This document shows positions 39,448 through 50,672 of a stretch of DNA of 64,000 bases, piece by piece. Origin of the DNA: Chloroflexota bacterium (GTDB lineage: Bacteria; Chloroflexota; Anaerolineae; UBA1429); the NCBI GenBank assembly GCA_019873625.1, contig JAIOAW010000008.1:25863-89862 (forward strand), given 5' to 3'. The position numbers were made by a program, and so were the translations under genes. Numbering within the stretch: position 1 is the first letter of the stretch; each line of letters opens with the position of its first letter. The notes beneath the pieces were generated by a model. That model was not told the origin of the DNA. It searched no databases and saw only the letters and a program-made list of their open reading frames with translations.

Positions 39448-40461
39448 ATGGTCAAAGTCGGGGTGCTGGGGGCCACAGGCTATACGGGGTTCGAGTTGCT
39501 CAAGATCTTCCACCAACATCCGGAGGTAGAGATCGCCTTCCTTTCTTCCGAGAGTTACGCGGGCCAACGCTATGCGCAGGTATACCCCTGCCCCTATGAG
39601 GAGGTGCTCGTCTCTCCTGACGAGGCCCCCCTCGACGCGGCCGATGTGGTCTTTCTCTGCACGCCGCACGGCGCTTCGGCGCCGCTTGCCCAACGCGTGC
39701 TAGAGGCCGGGGCGCGCTGTATAGACCTTTCGGCCGATTTTCGCCTGCGCGATGCGGCCGTTTACGGGGCCTGGTATCACACGCACCCCTTGCCCCATCT
39801 TCTCTCAGAGGCGATCTATGGCCTCACGGAGATTTACCGCGCCCAAATCGCCACGGCGCGCTTGGTGGCCAACCCCGGTTGCTACCCCACGGGGCCGCTT
39901 TTGGCCCTATGGCCGCTCCTGCGGCAAGGGGCGCTTATGGATGAGCGCATCATCATTGATGCAAAATCGGGCGTCTCGGGGGCGGGGGCGAAGCCCAGCC
40001 CCACCACCCATTTCGTCACCGTGCATGACAACTTTTCGGCCTATAACGTGGGGCACGTCCATCGTCACACGCCGGAAATCGAGCAGGAACTTTCCGCATA
40101 CGCTGGGCGGCCGGTGCGCATTGTCTTTTCTCCGCACCTTTTGCCCGTCTCACGGGGCATCCTTTCCACTATCTACATCCGCACTGTGCCGGGGTGGGAT
40201 CTCGAGCGCATCTTGGATGCCTGGCAGACCGCCTACGCCCACGAGCCGTTCGTGAACGTCCTCCCCCAGGGGAGCCTGGCCACCCTCGCCCATACGGTGA
40301 ACACGAACCGCTGCGCCCTTTCGGCGGCCTCGGCAGGGGTTGAAGGGGAGTACATCCTCATCACCTCGTTGGATAACCTCCTGAAAGGCGCCTCGGGCCA
40401 AGCGGTGCAGAATATGAACGTGATGTTCGGCTTGCCCGAAACCCACGGTTTGATCGCCTGA
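39448..40461 (+). CDS. argC: N-acetyl-gamma-glutamyl-phosphate reductase
   Basis: 337-aa NADP-dependent reductase, third step of arginine synthesis. GVLGATGYTGFELLKIF is the nucleotide-binding start, the catalytic Cys145 is in VANPGCYPTG, and GHVHRHTPEIEQEL and FSPHLLPVSRGILSTIY hold the conserved His and substrate residues. AAGGAGG precedes the ATG. First gene of argC-argB-argD-GNAT-argG-argH. Type I length; the related LysY would need LysW, which is absent here. Confidence 0.95.
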   Translation: MVKVGVLGATGYTGFELLKIFHQHPEVEIAFLSSESYAGQRYAQVYPCPYEEVLVSPDEAPLDAADVVFLCTPHGASAPLAQRVLEAGARCIDLSADFRLRDAAVYGAWYHTHPLPHLLSEAIYGLTEIYRAQIATARLVANPGCYPTGPLLALWPLLRQGALMDERIIIDAKSGVSGAGAKPSPTTHFVTVHDNFSAYNVGHVHRHTPEIEQELSAYAGRPVRIVFSPHLLPVSRGILSTIYIRTVPGWDLERILDAWQTAYAHEPFVNVLPQGSLATLAHTVNTNRCALSAASAGVEGEYILITSLDNLLKGASGQAVQNMNVMFGLPETHGLIA

Positions 40462-40475
40462 GAGGGAAGGAGCCT

Positions 40476-41231
40476 ATGGATCGCACCCTGCTTCTCAAAG
40501 TCGGCGGGGCGGAACTGGAAGAAGGCCCCGTGTTCGATGCGCTGGTGAGCGCCCTCGTGCCCTTGGCGAAGGCACATCCGTTGGTGATCGTCCACGGCGG
40601 GGGGAGCGAGATCGCACGCTTGCAAAAGCGCCTCGGCTTGGAGCCGCGCTTTGTGGAGGGTCTGCGCGTGACGGACGAGGCCTCTCTCCAGGTGGCCGAG
40701 ATGGTCCTTTCGGGCCTGGTGAACAAGCGCCTCGCGGCGCGTTTGGTGGCCCAGGGGGTGCGCGCCATCGGCCTGAGCGGGGTGGATGGCGGCCTTTTGC
40801 GCGCTGAGAAATTGGCCCACCCCGCCGGAGATTTGGGGCGCGTGGGGCGTATCGTCTATGTGGAGACGGAATGCCTCACCGATCTTCTCCAGGCGGGGTT
40901 CACGCCGCTCGTCTCGCCCATCTCGCTTGGCGAGGATGGCCGCCCTTATAACGTCAATGCCGACCATGCCGCCTTGGCCATCGCCGGGGCGCTCCACGTG
41001 GAGGAGATGATCTTTCTCACCGATGTGCCCGGAGTCCTCGCGGGGGGTGAGGTCCTTTCGGAACTCACCGCCGAACGGGCCAGGGCGCTCATCGCGGAGG
41101 GCGTCATCACGGGGGGGATGATCCCCAAGGTGAACGCGGCGCTCGAGGCGGTGGCCCAAGGCGTCGCCTCGGCGCGCATCACGAACCTGGCCGGCCTGGC
41201 CGCCGGCACGGGCACTTGCCTTTTGCCATAA
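40476..41231 (+). CDS. argB: Acetylglutamate kinase
   Basis: 251-aa amino-acid kinase phosphorylating N-acetylglutamate. LLKVGGAELEEG and VIVHGGGSEI bind ATP and substrate; GLSGVDGGLLRAEKL and FLTDVPGVLAGGEVL, then GVITGGMIPKVNAAL, complete the family pattern. The N-terminal helix needed for hexameric arginine-sensitive forms is absent, so allosteric inhibition by arginine is doubtful. It lies 14 bp after argC with AAGGAG before the ATG. Confidence 0.94.
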   Translation: MDRTLLLKVGGAELEEGPVFDALVSALVPLAKAHPLVIVHGGGSEIARLQKRLGLEPRFVEGLRVTDEASLQVAEMVLSGLVNKRLAARLVAQGVRAIGLSGVDGGLLRAEKLAHPAGDLGRVGRIVYVETECLTDLLQAGFTPLVSPISLGEDGRPYNVNADHAALAIAGALHVEEMIFLTDVPGVLAGGEVLSELTAERARALIAEGVITGGMIPKVNAALEAVAQGVASARITNLAGLAAGTGTCLLP

Positions 41232-41256
41232 CCCCTTCGTTCTAAGGAGCAACCGG

Positions 41257-42456
41257 ATGGACGCGGAAGAAATCAAAGCGCTGGACGAGAAATACGTGGT
41301 GCATACCTACGCCCGTGCGCCCTTTGTGCTGGAGCGCGGCGAAGGGGTGCGCCTGTATGATACGACGGGCAAGGCCTACCTCGATTTTGTGAGCGGCATC
41401 GCCGTGAACGCCTTGGGGCACGGGCACCCAGCGGTGCGCCAGGCCATCGCCGAACAGATGGAAAAACTGATGCACGTTTCTAACCTCTACCACACCATCC
41501 CCCAGGCGCGGCTGGCGCAGATGCTCGTGGAATCTTGCTTTGCGGATAAGGTTTATTTCTGTAATTCGGGGGCCGAATCCGTCGAGGCGGCCATCAAGTT
41601 TGCCCGCAAATGGGCGCGCACCCAAGGCTTTGCCGAAAAGGTCGAGTTCATCGCCTTTTCCGGGGGGTTCCACGGGCGCACGATGGGCGCCCTGGCCTTG
41701 ACGCCGCGCGAGCATTACCAGGACCCCTTCCGCCCGCTGATGCCGGGCGCCAAGATCGCCACGTTCAACGATTTGGCCTCCGTCGAGGCCCTGATGGATG
41801 AAAAGACCTGCGCAGTCATCGTCGAGCCGCTCCAGGGCGAAGGGGGCGTGTACCCGGCCGACCCCGATTTTCTCAAGGGCCTGCGCGCCTTGTGCGACCG
41901 CAACCGCTCGCTCCTCATCTTTGACGAGGTGCAGTGCGGCCTGGGGCGCACGGGCACCCTATGGGCGCACCAATTCTACGGTGTGACGCCCGATTTGATG
42001 ACCGTGGCCAAACCCCTCGGCGGGGGCCTGCCGATAGGCGCCACGCTGATGACCCAGGCCGTGGCCGATTGCATCTCTCCCGGCGACCACGGGAGCACCT
42101 TTGCGGCCAACCCCGTCATCTGCGCGGCGGCGCAGGCCGTGCTCAAGACGATTTCTGACCCGGCCTTTCTCGAACACGTGCGTTGGGCGGGTTCCTATCT
42201 GAGCGAGGGCCTATCGGATTTGCAGGCCAAGTACCCTGGCATTCGCGAGATCCGTGGGCGCGGCCTGATCTGGGGCTTGGCGTTGGATATGCCCGCGGCG
42301 CCGGTCATCCAGGCCGGCTATGAACTCGGCATCTTGACCCTGAACGCCGGGCCGCAGGTCTTGCGCCTTCTGCCGCCGCTCGTCGTCCAGCGGGCCGAGA
42401 TCGATGAGGCTTTGGAGAAACTCGATGGTGCTTTTGCGCGTGCAACCCAACGCTAA
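41257..42456 (+). CDS. argD: Acetylornithine aminotransferase
   Basis: 399-aa class-III PLP aminotransferase. It has YLDFVSGIAVNALGHGHPAV, FCNSGAESVEAAIKFAR, FSGGFHGRTMGALALTP, LIFDEVQCGLGRTG and the PLP lysine in TVAKPLGGGLPIGA. It transfers the amino group from glutamate to N-acetylglutamate semialdehyde and may also serve lysine synthesis. TAAGGAGC sits ahead of the ATG, 25 bp after argB. Confidence 0.95.
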   Translation: MDAEEIKALDEKYVVHTYARAPFVLERGEGVRLYDTTGKAYLDFVSGIAVNALGHGHPAVRQAIAEQMEKLMHVSNLYHTIPQARLAQMLVESCFADKVYFCNSGAESVEAAIKFARKWARTQGFAEKVEFIAFSGGFHGRTMGALALTPREHYQDPFRPLMPGAKIATFNDLASVEALMDEKTCAVIVEPLQGEGGVYPADPDFLKGLRALCDRNRSLLIFDEVQCGLGRTGTLWAHQFYGVTPDLMTVAKPLGGGLPIGATLMTQAVADCISPGDHGSTFAANPVICAAAQAVLKTISDPAFLEHVRWAGSYLSEGLSDLQAKYPGIREIRGRGLIWGLALDMPAAPVIQAGYELGILTLNAGPQVLRLLPPLVVQRAEIDEALEKLDGAFARATQR

Positions 42457-42472
42457 AGGGGTGAGATCGCCT

Positions 42473-42976
42473 ATGGCAGGGGAGGATGAGGTACTCATCC
42501 GCAAGGCCCTCGTGCGCGACGTGCCCGCGATGGCTCGGCTCATCAACGGTTTTGCCGCGCGCGAGTTGATGCTACCGCGTTCGCATTACCAATTCTACCA
42601 GCACCTGCGCGATTTCACCGTGGCGGAGTATCGGGGCGAGGTGATCGGCTGCGGCGCCTTGCAAATCATCTGGGAAGATCAGGCCGAGATTCGCTCCCTG
42701 GCCGTGGCTCCCGAGTGGCAGAGGCGGGGCATCGGCCGCCGCTTGGTGCGGGCGCTCTTGGATGAGGCGGCGGCCTTGGGGGTGCCGAGCGTCTTTGCCT
42801 TGACCTATCAGCAGGCCTTTTTTGAGCGGCTTGGCTTTCACGTGGTGCCGCACGAGTCGCTCCCCCACAAGATTTGGGGGGATTGCCTGAACTGCCCCAA
42901 GTTCCCCAACTGCGATGAAATCGCGATGCGCATCGAACTCAACCGGGAGGATGGAGATGAGACCCAAAGTCACTAA
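42473..42976 (+). CDS. GNAT acetyltransferase, N-acetylglutamate-synthase candidate
   Basis: 167-aa GCN5-type acetyltransferase: acetyl-CoA loop [16 protein letters not shown], the [20 protein letters not shown] strand pair before it, and the C-terminal [20 protein letters not shown] followed by [15 protein letters not shown], a Cys-rich end seen in short ArgA-like synthases. With no argJ or long ArgA nearby, it is the best candidate for making N-acetylglutamate. The ATG at 42473 follows AGGGGTGAG; longer in-frame starts would overlap argD. It overlaps argG by 20 bp. Confidence 0.82.
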   Translation: MAGEDEVLIRKALVRDVPAMARLINGFAARELMLPRSHYQFYQHLRDFTVAEYRGEVIGCGALQIIWEDQAEIRSLAVAPEWQRRGIGRRLVRALLDEAAALGVPSVFALTYQQAFFERLGFHVVPHESLPHKIWGDCLNCPKFPNCDEIAMRIELNREDGDETQSH

Positions 42977-44210
42977 GTGCGTGTTGGCCTATTCCGGCGG
43001 GCTGGATACCTCGGTCATCTTGACGTGGCTCAAAGAGAACTACCAGTGCGAGGTGATCTGCTACACAGCGGATTTGGGCCAAGAGGAGGAACTCGAAGGC
43101 CTAGAGGCCAAGGCCCTGGCCACGGGCGCAAGCAAGATTTACATCGAAGACCTTCGCGAGGAATTCATCACGAACTATATTTTCCCCACACTCAAGGCCG
43201 GGGCCATTTACGAGCGCGAGTATCTCTTGGGCACCTCTTTCGCGCGGCCCCTCATCGCCAAGCGGATGGTCGAGATCGCGGCCCAGGAAGGGGCCGATGC
43301 CGTGGCCCACGGCTGCACGGGCAAGGGGAACGACCAGGTGCGCTTTGACCTCACCTTCCGCGCCTTGAACCCACGGCTCACCATCATCGCGCCGTGGCGG
43401 GAGTGGGAAATCCGCTCCCGCGAAGACGCCCTGGCCTACGCCGCCGCGCACAACATCCCCGTCCGCCAGACGACGCGCTCCATCTATAGCCGAGACCGCA
43501 ACATCTGGCACCTGAGCCACGAGGGCGGCCCTCTGGAGGACCCCTGGCGCGAGCCAGAGGAGGAGATGTACCTCCTGACCGTCTCCCCGGAAAAGGCGCC
43601 CGATGCTCCGGAATATGTGGAGATCGACTTCTGCCAGGGCGTGCCGGTGGCGGTGAACGGCGAAAAGAAAGGCCCGGTGGATTTGCTCACCACCCTGAAC
43701 AAACTCGGCGCCAAGCACGGCGTGGGCCGGGTGGATATGGTGGAAAACCGCCTGGTGGGCATCAAATCGCGCGGCGTGTACGAGACGCCCGGCGGCACCC
43801 TCCTCTATAAGGCGCTCCAGGGGTTGGAGAGCCTCGTCTTGGATGGCGAGACGATGCATTACAAAGACCTGCTCGCCCAGAAATATGCCGAACTCGTCTA
43901 TTACGGCCGTTGGTTCACGCCACTCCGCGAGGCGCTCGATGCGGCCGTCAATAAATTGATGGAACCGGCCACGGGCACCGTGCGGCTCAAGGTGTACAAG
44001 GGGCATTGCAGCGTGGTGGGGCGCAAATCTCCCTACAGCCTATACCGCGAGGATTACGCCACCTTCGGCGCCGACACTGTGTACGACCAGGCCGATGCCA
44101 AGGGGTTCATCAACCTCTTTGGCCTTTCGATGAAGGTGCGGGCGCTCCTCAATATCGAAGGCCCCGGCGCGGCTGAAGGGGCCGGCCCAACCCCCGTCAA
44201 GCGAGATTAA
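42957..44210 (+). CDS. argG: Argininosuccinate synthase
   Basis: 417-aa ATP-pyrophosphatase joining citrulline and aspartate. The PP-loop is [14 protein letters not shown] at the start; [20 protein letters not shown] and the [10 protein letters not shown] stretch bind substrates. The ATG at 42957 has GGGAGG six bases before it; an ATG two codons earlier is too close to that site. It overlaps the acetyltransferase gene and is followed 4 bp later by argH. Confidence 0.96.
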   Translation: MRPKVTKCVLAYSGGLDTSVILTWLKENYQCEVICYTADLGQEEELEGLEAKALATGASKIYIEDLREEFITNYIFPTLKAGAIYEREYLLGTSFARPLIAKRMVEIAAQEGADAVAHGCTGKGNDQVRFDLTFRALNPRLTIIAPWREWEIRSREDALAYAAAHNIPVRQTTRSIYSRDRNIWHLSHEGGPLEDPWREPEEEMYLLTVSPEKAPDAPEYVEIDFCQGVPVAVNGEKKGPVDLLTTLNKLGAKHGVGRVDMVENRLVGIKSRGVYETPGGTLLYKALQGLESLVLDGETMHYKDLLAQKYAELVYYGRWFTPLREALDAAVNKLMEPATGTVRLKVYKGHCSVVGRKSPYSLYREDYATFGADTVYDQADAKGFINLFGLSMKVRALLNIEGPGAAEGAGPTPVKRD

Positions 44211-44214
44211 GGCG

Positions 44215-45591
<1,377 letters not shown>

Positions 45592-45598
45592 AGAGATG

Positions 45599-45625
45599 GG
45601 AGCGCCCGGCTCGACCGGGCGCTCC
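45599..45625. terminator. Bidirectional terminator between argH and the phosphorylase
   Basis: Perfect 11-bp stem GGAGCGCCCGG/CCGGGCGCTCC with a 5-nt loop between convergent genes; only short T-runs follow (TTAGTT on plus, CTCTTT on minus). Confidence 0.72.
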
Positions 45626-45629
45626 TTAG

Positions 45630-46373
45630 TTATGCAGAGGTCAGGAGTTCCAGGGCGATCTCGCCGAGGAGATCGCGGCGCGCGCGGACGGTCTGGCGCT
45701 GCTCCGCCGTCATATCCACGAGGCTGTGCTGTTCGATGAGGTTATCCACCAAGTAGAGGAGGCAGGCGCTGGGGATGCCGAAATGCGCCGCGATGGCAAA
45801 GGTGGTGGCTGCCTCCATCTCGACCCCGGCATAACCCTCCCGCTCCCAGCGCAAGATATCTTCCCACTTTTCGGCCATAAAAGCGGGAGTGGTGAACACC
45901 GGCCCTTCGAACCAAGGGATTTGCCGCCTCCGCAGGGCCTGGCGGAGCCGCTCGGTCAGCGCGGCATCGGGCAAGGCGGGTTCGCCTGGCGGCAGGTACC
46001 AATCGGAGGCGGCCTCGCCGCGGCCGGCCCCCGTCACGATGAGGAAATCTCCCACGGCCCTCCCGCGTTGGGTGGCCCCAAAACTGCCGATTTGGACGAT
46101 GGCCCTCGCCCCGAGCACCGCCGCACAATGGGCGGCCAGCGCCGCCAAAGGCGCCCCGAGTACAGGGGTGTACCACAGGGTCTGGCCCTCATATTCGCCG
46201 ATGACAAAGTTGAACACGTTGCGGGCGACGCGTGCATTGGCCAAGATATGGCACCACCGGCGCGCGGCGCCCGGCATATCGTAAATGCCGTGGAGGATGA
46301 GACCGGAAGGTGCGTCTTGCGCCTCGATGCCGAGAAGGGCGAGAACGGCATCCGCATCAAAGGCGTGGTACAC
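45630..46373 (-). CDS. Nucleoside phosphorylase (PNP/UDP family)
   Basis: 247-aa phosphorylase: phosphate-binding region RAIVQIGSFGATQRGRAVGD, and the nucleoside site GYAGVEMEAATTFAIAAHFG with the family's E-M-E motif. LIVTGAGRGEAASDWYLPPG resembles uridine phosphorylase-type enzymes. The start is GTG (46373) with GGGGAGG upstream. Base preference (uridine or purine) cannot be decided by eye. The radical-SAM gene upstream on the same strand is 18 bp away. Confidence 0.85.
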   Translation of the reverse strand: MYHAFDADAVLALLGIEAQDAPSGLILHGIYDMPGAARRWCHILANARVARNVFNFVIGEYEGQTLWYTPVLGAPLAALAAHCAAVLGARAIVQIGSFGATQRGRAVGDFLIVTGAGRGEAASDWYLPPGEPALPDAALTERLRQALRRRQIPWFEGPVFTTPAFMAEKWEDILRWEREGYAGVEMEAATTFAIAAHFGIPSACLLYLVDNLIEQHSLVDMTAEQRQTVRARRDLLGEIALELLTSA

Positions 46374-46391
46374 GAAAAGGCCCCCTCCCCA

Positions 46392-47414
46392 TCACAAGCC
46401 AACTCCGGCGATGCGCGCCCCGCAGTGGGCGCATGCGCCCTCCCGCACTTCGCGGCTGAGCACCCGAAACCCCACCCGGCGGATCACCGCGCGGCCGCAA
46501 CTCGGGCACAGGGTATCTTCGCCCATACCGGGCAGATTGCCCGCGTACACGTACCGCAGCCCCTCTTCGAGGCCGATTTCCCGCGCCCGCAGGACGGTCT
46601 CGGCAGGGGTGGGCGGGCGATCTGTCAACCGGTAGGTGGGGTAGAAGCGGCTGACGTGCCAAGGCGTCTCCTCGCCCAGTTCCGTGCGGATGAAACGGGC
46701 AATCTCGCGCAGTTCGCCTTCGGCATCGTTCGCGCCGGGGATGACGAGCGTCGTTACTTCCACCCAAACGCCGCGCGCCTTCATCATCTTGAGCGCATCG
46801 AGCACCGGCTGCAGGCGCGCCCCGCACATCTCGCGGTAAAAGTCGTCCGTAAAGGCTTTGAGGTCCACGTTCGCCGCATCGAGCAGGCGATCCTCAGGCG
46901 AGGCGATGACGTCGAGCATCTCCGCGGACATATAACCGTTCGTTACGTACACGTTGGCCAGGCCCGCCGCGTGCGCCAGGCGGCTCACATCGAGCGTGTA
47001 CTCGAAAAAGACGGTCGGCTCGGTGTAGGTGTAGGAGATGCTCTGGCAGCCCGTGCGCTGCGCCCCGGCGATGACGGCTTGGGGGAGCGTCTCATGGCCG
47101 AGGATGCGCCCCGTCTCTCGGGGGGTCTGCGAGATATCGGCATTTTGGCAAAAGAGGCAGCGAAAGTTGCACCCCATAGTGGCAATCGAGTAGGATCGGC
47201 TGCCCGGGTAAAAGTGGAAGAGCGGCTTTTTTTCGATGGGATCCACGGCTTGGGCGATGAGTTGCCCGTAGACGAGCGAATAGAGCGCGCCCCCTCGATT
47301 CTCACGCACGTGGCAAATGCCCCTTCGCCCCTCGGCGACGGTGCACCGATGGGCGCAGAGCGCACAGCGCACGCGCCCATCCTCCAATTTCTCATACAAG
47401 AGCGCTTCTTTCAT
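46392..47414 (-). CDS. amrS: AmrS-type radical-SAM enzyme (AmmeMemoRadiSam system)
   Basis: 340-aa radical-SAM protein. It starts with a Cys-rich RCALCAHRCTVAEGRRGICH, then the cluster motif GCNFRCLFCQNADIS (C-x3-C-x2-C) and YTYTEPTVFFEYTLD, and ends with a zinc-ribbon-like CPSCGRAVIRR plus CAHCGARI. This layout fits the AmrS member of the AmmeMemoRadiSam system, but the AMMECR1 and Memo partners are not adjacent. The ATG at 47414 has AAGGGGG seven bases upstream; a GTG two codons earlier lies inside that gap. Confidence 0.85.
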   Translation of the reverse strand: MKEALLYEKLEDGRVRCALCAHRCTVAEGRRGICHVRENRGGALYSLVYGQLIAQAVDPIEKKPLFHFYPGSRSYSIATMGCNFRCLFCQNADISQTPRETGRILGHETLPQAVIAGAQRTGCQSISYTYTEPTVFFEYTLDVSRLAHAAGLANVYVTNGYMSAEMLDVIASPEDRLLDAANVDLKAFTDDFYREMCGARLQPVLDALKMMKARGVWVEVTTLVIPGANDAEGELREIARFIRTELGEETPWHVSRFYPTYRLTDRPPTPAETVLRAREIGLEEGLRYVYAGNLPGMGEDTLCPSCGRAVIRRVGFRVLSREVREGACAHCGARIAGVGL

Positions 47415-47447
47415 CGCCACGCCCCCTTTCGCGCTGGCCGCGCCGCC

Positions 47448-49046
47448 CTAGAAGGCAAAAGCGCAGCCGTCTTTGCGCGGTTCTGATGCGGCGACATACG
47501 CGCCGCTTTCGGGGTCCACCCAGATGAGTTGTGCGCCGCCGAACACGGGGCCTTCTTGGAAGGTGAGCGCATGGCCGCGGCGGCGCAGGTCTTCATACAC
47601 GGCCTCCGGCCAATATGGCTCGATCCAGACCTCGTTCCCCTTTTGATAGTAAAAGCGCGGCGTGTAGAGGGCCTCTTGCGGCCCCATACCGTGGTCGAAA
47701 AGGTTCGTCAAGACGATCATATGCCCCTGCGGCTGCATCGCGCCGCCCATCACACCAAAGGAGATGGCCAACTGGCCACCCCGCGTGACCATAGCGGGGA
47801 TGATGGTGTGGTAAGGCCGTTTACGCGGGGCGATGCAGTTGGGGTGCGAGGGATCCAGGTTAAAGAGGTTGGCGCGGTTCTGCAAGGTGAACCCGACGCC
47901 CTCTGGCGCTATCCCCGAGCCGAAGGCCAGGAACTGGCTGTTGATGAAGGAGACGGCGTTCCCTTCGCTATCTGCCGTGCAGAGGTACACGGTGTCATAC
48001 CCAGCGGGGGGCAGGCCTGCCTCGGGGATGGCGATGGCCCGATCCATCCGGATGAGCGCCCGCCGTTCGGCGGCATAGGCCGGCGAAAGGAGGCCCTTCA
48101 CCGGCACCGGGGCAAAGGCTGGGTCCGCTACATAACGCCAAGCATCGTTCAGGGCAAGTTTGACGGCCTCGATCTTGAGGTGAATCGTATCGGCGGCGTT
48201 GGGGTCCATCGCGGCGAGGTCGTAGCCGCTGAGGATGTTGAGCGTCTCCAGCGCGGCCACACCCTGGCCGTTCGGGGGGCATTCCCACACGGTGTAGCCG
48301 CGATATTCCGTGGAAATCGGCTCCTCCCAGGTGGAGGTGTGCTCGGCCAAATCCTCCAAGGTGAGGAGGCCGCCGTATTTTTGCGAGGTGGCTACGATCG
48401 CCTCAGCCACCGGCCCCCGGTAGAAGCCCTCCGCGCCCCGTTCGGCCAAAAGGCGCAGGGTGCGCCCCATCTCCGGGAGCGTTACACGCTGACCGGCGCG
48501 GGGGGCCTGGCCGTGAAAGAGGTACGTACGCGCCGCGCCGGGGTTGGCCTGCAAAAGGGCCTCATTTTCCCACCAGTTGTAGGCGATGCGCTCGCTCACG
48601 GGGTAGCCCCGTTCGGCGTAATCAATGGCCGGGGCCAGGGTGCGATCTAGCCCGAAGCGGCCAAAGCGCGCTTGGAGGTCGCACCAGCCGGCGGCCGCCC
48701 CCGGCACGCTGACGCTCAAAATGCCACGTAGGGGCATCTCGCGGTAGCCTCGGCGGGCATATTCCTCCACAGTGGCCGCGGCGGGCGCGCGGCCGCTCGC
48801 GTTCAGGGCGTAGATGCGCCGCTCTTTGGCCCAATAGACGAGCGCGAAGACGTCTCCGCCCAGGCCCGTGTTCATCGGCTCGACCACGCTCAGCGTAGCC
48901 GCGGCGGCAATGGCAGCATCTACCGCGTTGCCCCCTTCTAAAAGGATGCGCAGCCCCGCCAGCACGGCGAGCGGCTGGCTGGTGGCCACGGCGCCCCCAA
49001 ACCCCATCACGGTAGAGCGTTGCAAAGCGCGCGGGACGGCCGTCAT
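47448..49046 (-). CDS. ggt: Gamma-glutamyltransferase
   Basis: 532-aa N-terminal-nucleophile hydrolase proenzyme. LLEGGNAVDAAIAAAATLSV and EPMNTGLGGDVFALVY match the large subunit; the self-cleavage Thr that begins the small subunit is in GYDTVYLCTADSEGNAVSFI (Thr then seven residues to Asp, as in the TTHFSVVD pattern). A Gly-Gly pair in VMGGAMQPQGHM ends the active site. No signal peptide is evident, so it may be cytoplasmic, acting on glutathione-like or gamma-glutamyl peptides. It overlaps the xylulokinase stop by 4 bp. Confidence 0.92.
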   Translation of the reverse strand: MTAVPRALQRSTVMGFGGAVATSQPLAVLAGLRILLEGGNAVDAAIAAAATLSVVEPMNTGLGGDVFALVYWAKERRIYALNASGRAPAAATVEEYARRGYREMPLRGILSVSVPGAAAGWCDLQARFGRFGLDRTLAPAIDYAERGYPVSERIAYNWWENEALLQANPGAARTYLFHGQAPRAGQRVTLPEMGRTLRLLAERGAEGFYRGPVAEAIVATSQKYGGLLTLEDLAEHTSTWEEPISTEYRGYTVWECPPNGQGVAALETLNILSGYDLAAMDPNAADTIHLKIEAVKLALNDAWRYVADPAFAPVPVKGLLSPAYAAERRALIRMDRAIAIPEAGLPPAGYDTVYLCTADSEGNAVSFINSQFLAFGSGIAPEGVGFTLQNRANLFNLDPSHPNCIAPRKRPYHTIIPAMVTRGGQLAISFGVMGGAMQPQGHMIVLTNLFDHGMGPQEALYTPRFYYQKGNEVWIEPYWPEAVYEDLRRRGHALTFQEGPVFGGAQLIWVDPESGAYVAASEPRKDGCAFAF

Positions 49047-50587
49047 GATAGGTCTTCCTCCTGCTCGATGGCGGCGATGGCCTCAAAGGCCGGCTTGAGC
49101 GAGTGGTACAGCGATCGGTAGATGGGGTACAGTTCGTTATAGATGGCCTCATGGGCGGGCTGGGGTTCGATGCGATCTATCAAGCGGATGGTCGCCGCGC
49201 AGGCCTCAGAGACGCTGGGGTACACCCCGCTCCCCACCCCCGAGAGGAGGGCTGCACCGTAGGCCGTGCTATCGGCCACGTTCGTCGTAACGATTTCGGT
49301 GCCAAAGACGTCCGCCAGAATCTGCCGCCACACTTGGCTGCGGGCGCCCCCGCCCACGGCGCGCACCTGGTTGATGGGGATGGCCAAATCCCGAAAGAGT
49401 TCCAAGCCATCTCGCAGGCTGTAGGCCACGCCTTCTAGCACGGCGCGCACGAGGTGGCGCTTGGTATGGCGCAGGGTTAGCCCCACGAAGGTGCCCCGCG
49501 CGTTGGGGTCCGCATAGGGGGTGCGCTCTCCGCTGAGATAGGGCAAAAAGAGCAGCCCTTCGCAGCCTACGGGGGCTTGGCCCGCCTCTGCGGTGAGGAT
49601 ATCGTACGCATCCACCCCGCTCAGGCGGGCGATTTCCCGCTCGCACAGGCCGAGCGTATCGCGGAACCAGCGGAACGACCCACCGGCGGCGAGGGTAACG
49701 CCCATCACATGCCATTTGCCCGGCACGGCATGGCAAAAGGTGTGCAGGCGCCCTTGGGGATCTCGGCTGGGTTCCTCGGTATAGGCAAAGACGACGCCGG
49801 AGGTGCCCATCGTCACCGAGACGAGTCCCGGCTCTACGATGCCCGTGCCGATGGCGCTCGCCGCCTGATCTCCCGCGCCGCCCACCACGGGCAGGCCCGC
49901 CGGCAGGCCGGTGAGGTTGGCCACCTCTGCGGTGATATGCCCCGTAACCTGCGGAGATTCGTAGCACGTGGGCATCCAATCCAGGGGGATGCCCAACTCG
50001 TCGAGCACCTCTTGGCTCCAGCGGCGGTTGGCCACGTCGAACAGGGCCGTGCCGGAGGCATCGGAGACCTCGGTGGCGTAGGCGCCCGTCAACTTGTAGC
50101 GGATGTAATCCTTGGGGAGGAGCACCTTGGCCGCTTGCGCATAGATTTCCGGCTCGTTTTCGCGCGTCCAGATGATCTTGGGCGCGGTAAAGCCGGGCAG
50201 GGCGGGGTTTAGGGTCAATTCCAAAAAGCGCTCGCGCCCTATGGTGTTCATAATCCACTCGCACTGGGCGGCAGTGCGCTGGTCGTTCCACATAATGCAG
50301 GGGCGCAACACTTGGCCCTTGGCATCCAACATCACCATGCCGTGCATTTGGCCCGTTAGGCCCAGGCCAGCAATGGCTCGCGCTTCCACGCCGCTCTGGC
50401 GCAGCACGCGCTGCACCGAACGGATAGCCGCCTGCCACCAATCGTTGGGGTCCTGCTCGGCCCATAGGGGCCGAGGGGTATACATTGGGTATTCTTCTAC
50501 GGCGCTTGCGACGAGGCGCCCGTCCTCTTCGATGAGGAGCGTCTTGACGCCCGTCGTACCGACATCCATGCCGAGCAGATAGGCCAT
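49043..50587 (-). CDS. xylB: Xylulokinase
   Basis: 514-aa FGGY kinase phosphorylating D-xylulose. It has LLGMDVGTTGVKTLLIEEDG, the xylulokinase-specific GLGLTGQMHGMVMLDAKGQV with the substrate Met-His, PCIMWNDQRT, KVLLPKDYIRYKLTG and the signature GGGARSQVWRQILADVFG. No xylose isomerase is nearby. Own promoter; followed by gamma-glutamyltransferase with a 4-bp overlap. Confidence 0.93.
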   Translation of the reverse strand: MAYLLGMDVGTTGVKTLLIEEDGRLVASAVEEYPMYTPRPLWAEQDPNDWWQAAIRSVQRVLRQSGVEARAIAGLGLTGQMHGMVMLDAKGQVLRPCIMWNDQRTAAQCEWIMNTIGRERFLELTLNPALPGFTAPKIIWTRENEPEIYAQAAKVLLPKDYIRYKLTGAYATEVSDASGTALFDVANRRWSQEVLDELGIPLDWMPTCYESPQVTGHITAEVANLTGLPAGLPVVGGAGDQAASAIGTGIVEPGLVSVTMGTSGVVFAYTEEPSRDPQGRLHTFCHAVPGKWHVMGVTLAAGGSFRWFRDTLGLCEREIARLSGVDAYDILTAEAGQAPVGCEGLLFLPYLSGERTPYADPNARGTFVGLTLRHTKRHLVRAVLEGVAYSLRDGLELFRDLAIPINQVRAVGGGARSQVWRQILADVFGTEIVTTNVADSTAYGAALLSGVGSGVYPSVSEACAATIRLIDRIEPQPAHEAIYNELYPIYRSLYHSLKPAFEAIAAIEQEEDLS

Positions 50588-50619
50588 TTTACTCCCCTCC
50601 TATGGGCTAGTATGGCCCC

Positions 50620-50648
50620 ATCATAATCGCCTCGAGGGAATTGCTCAA
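50620..50648 (-). promoter_or_regulatory. Promoter of xylB
   Basis: Minus strand TTGAGC (50643-50648), 17-bp spacer, TATGAT (50620-50625), about 33 bp before the ATG at 50587. Confidence 0.72.
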
Positions 50649-50672
50649 ATCGGGGCGCGCCTGCGGGGGGGC

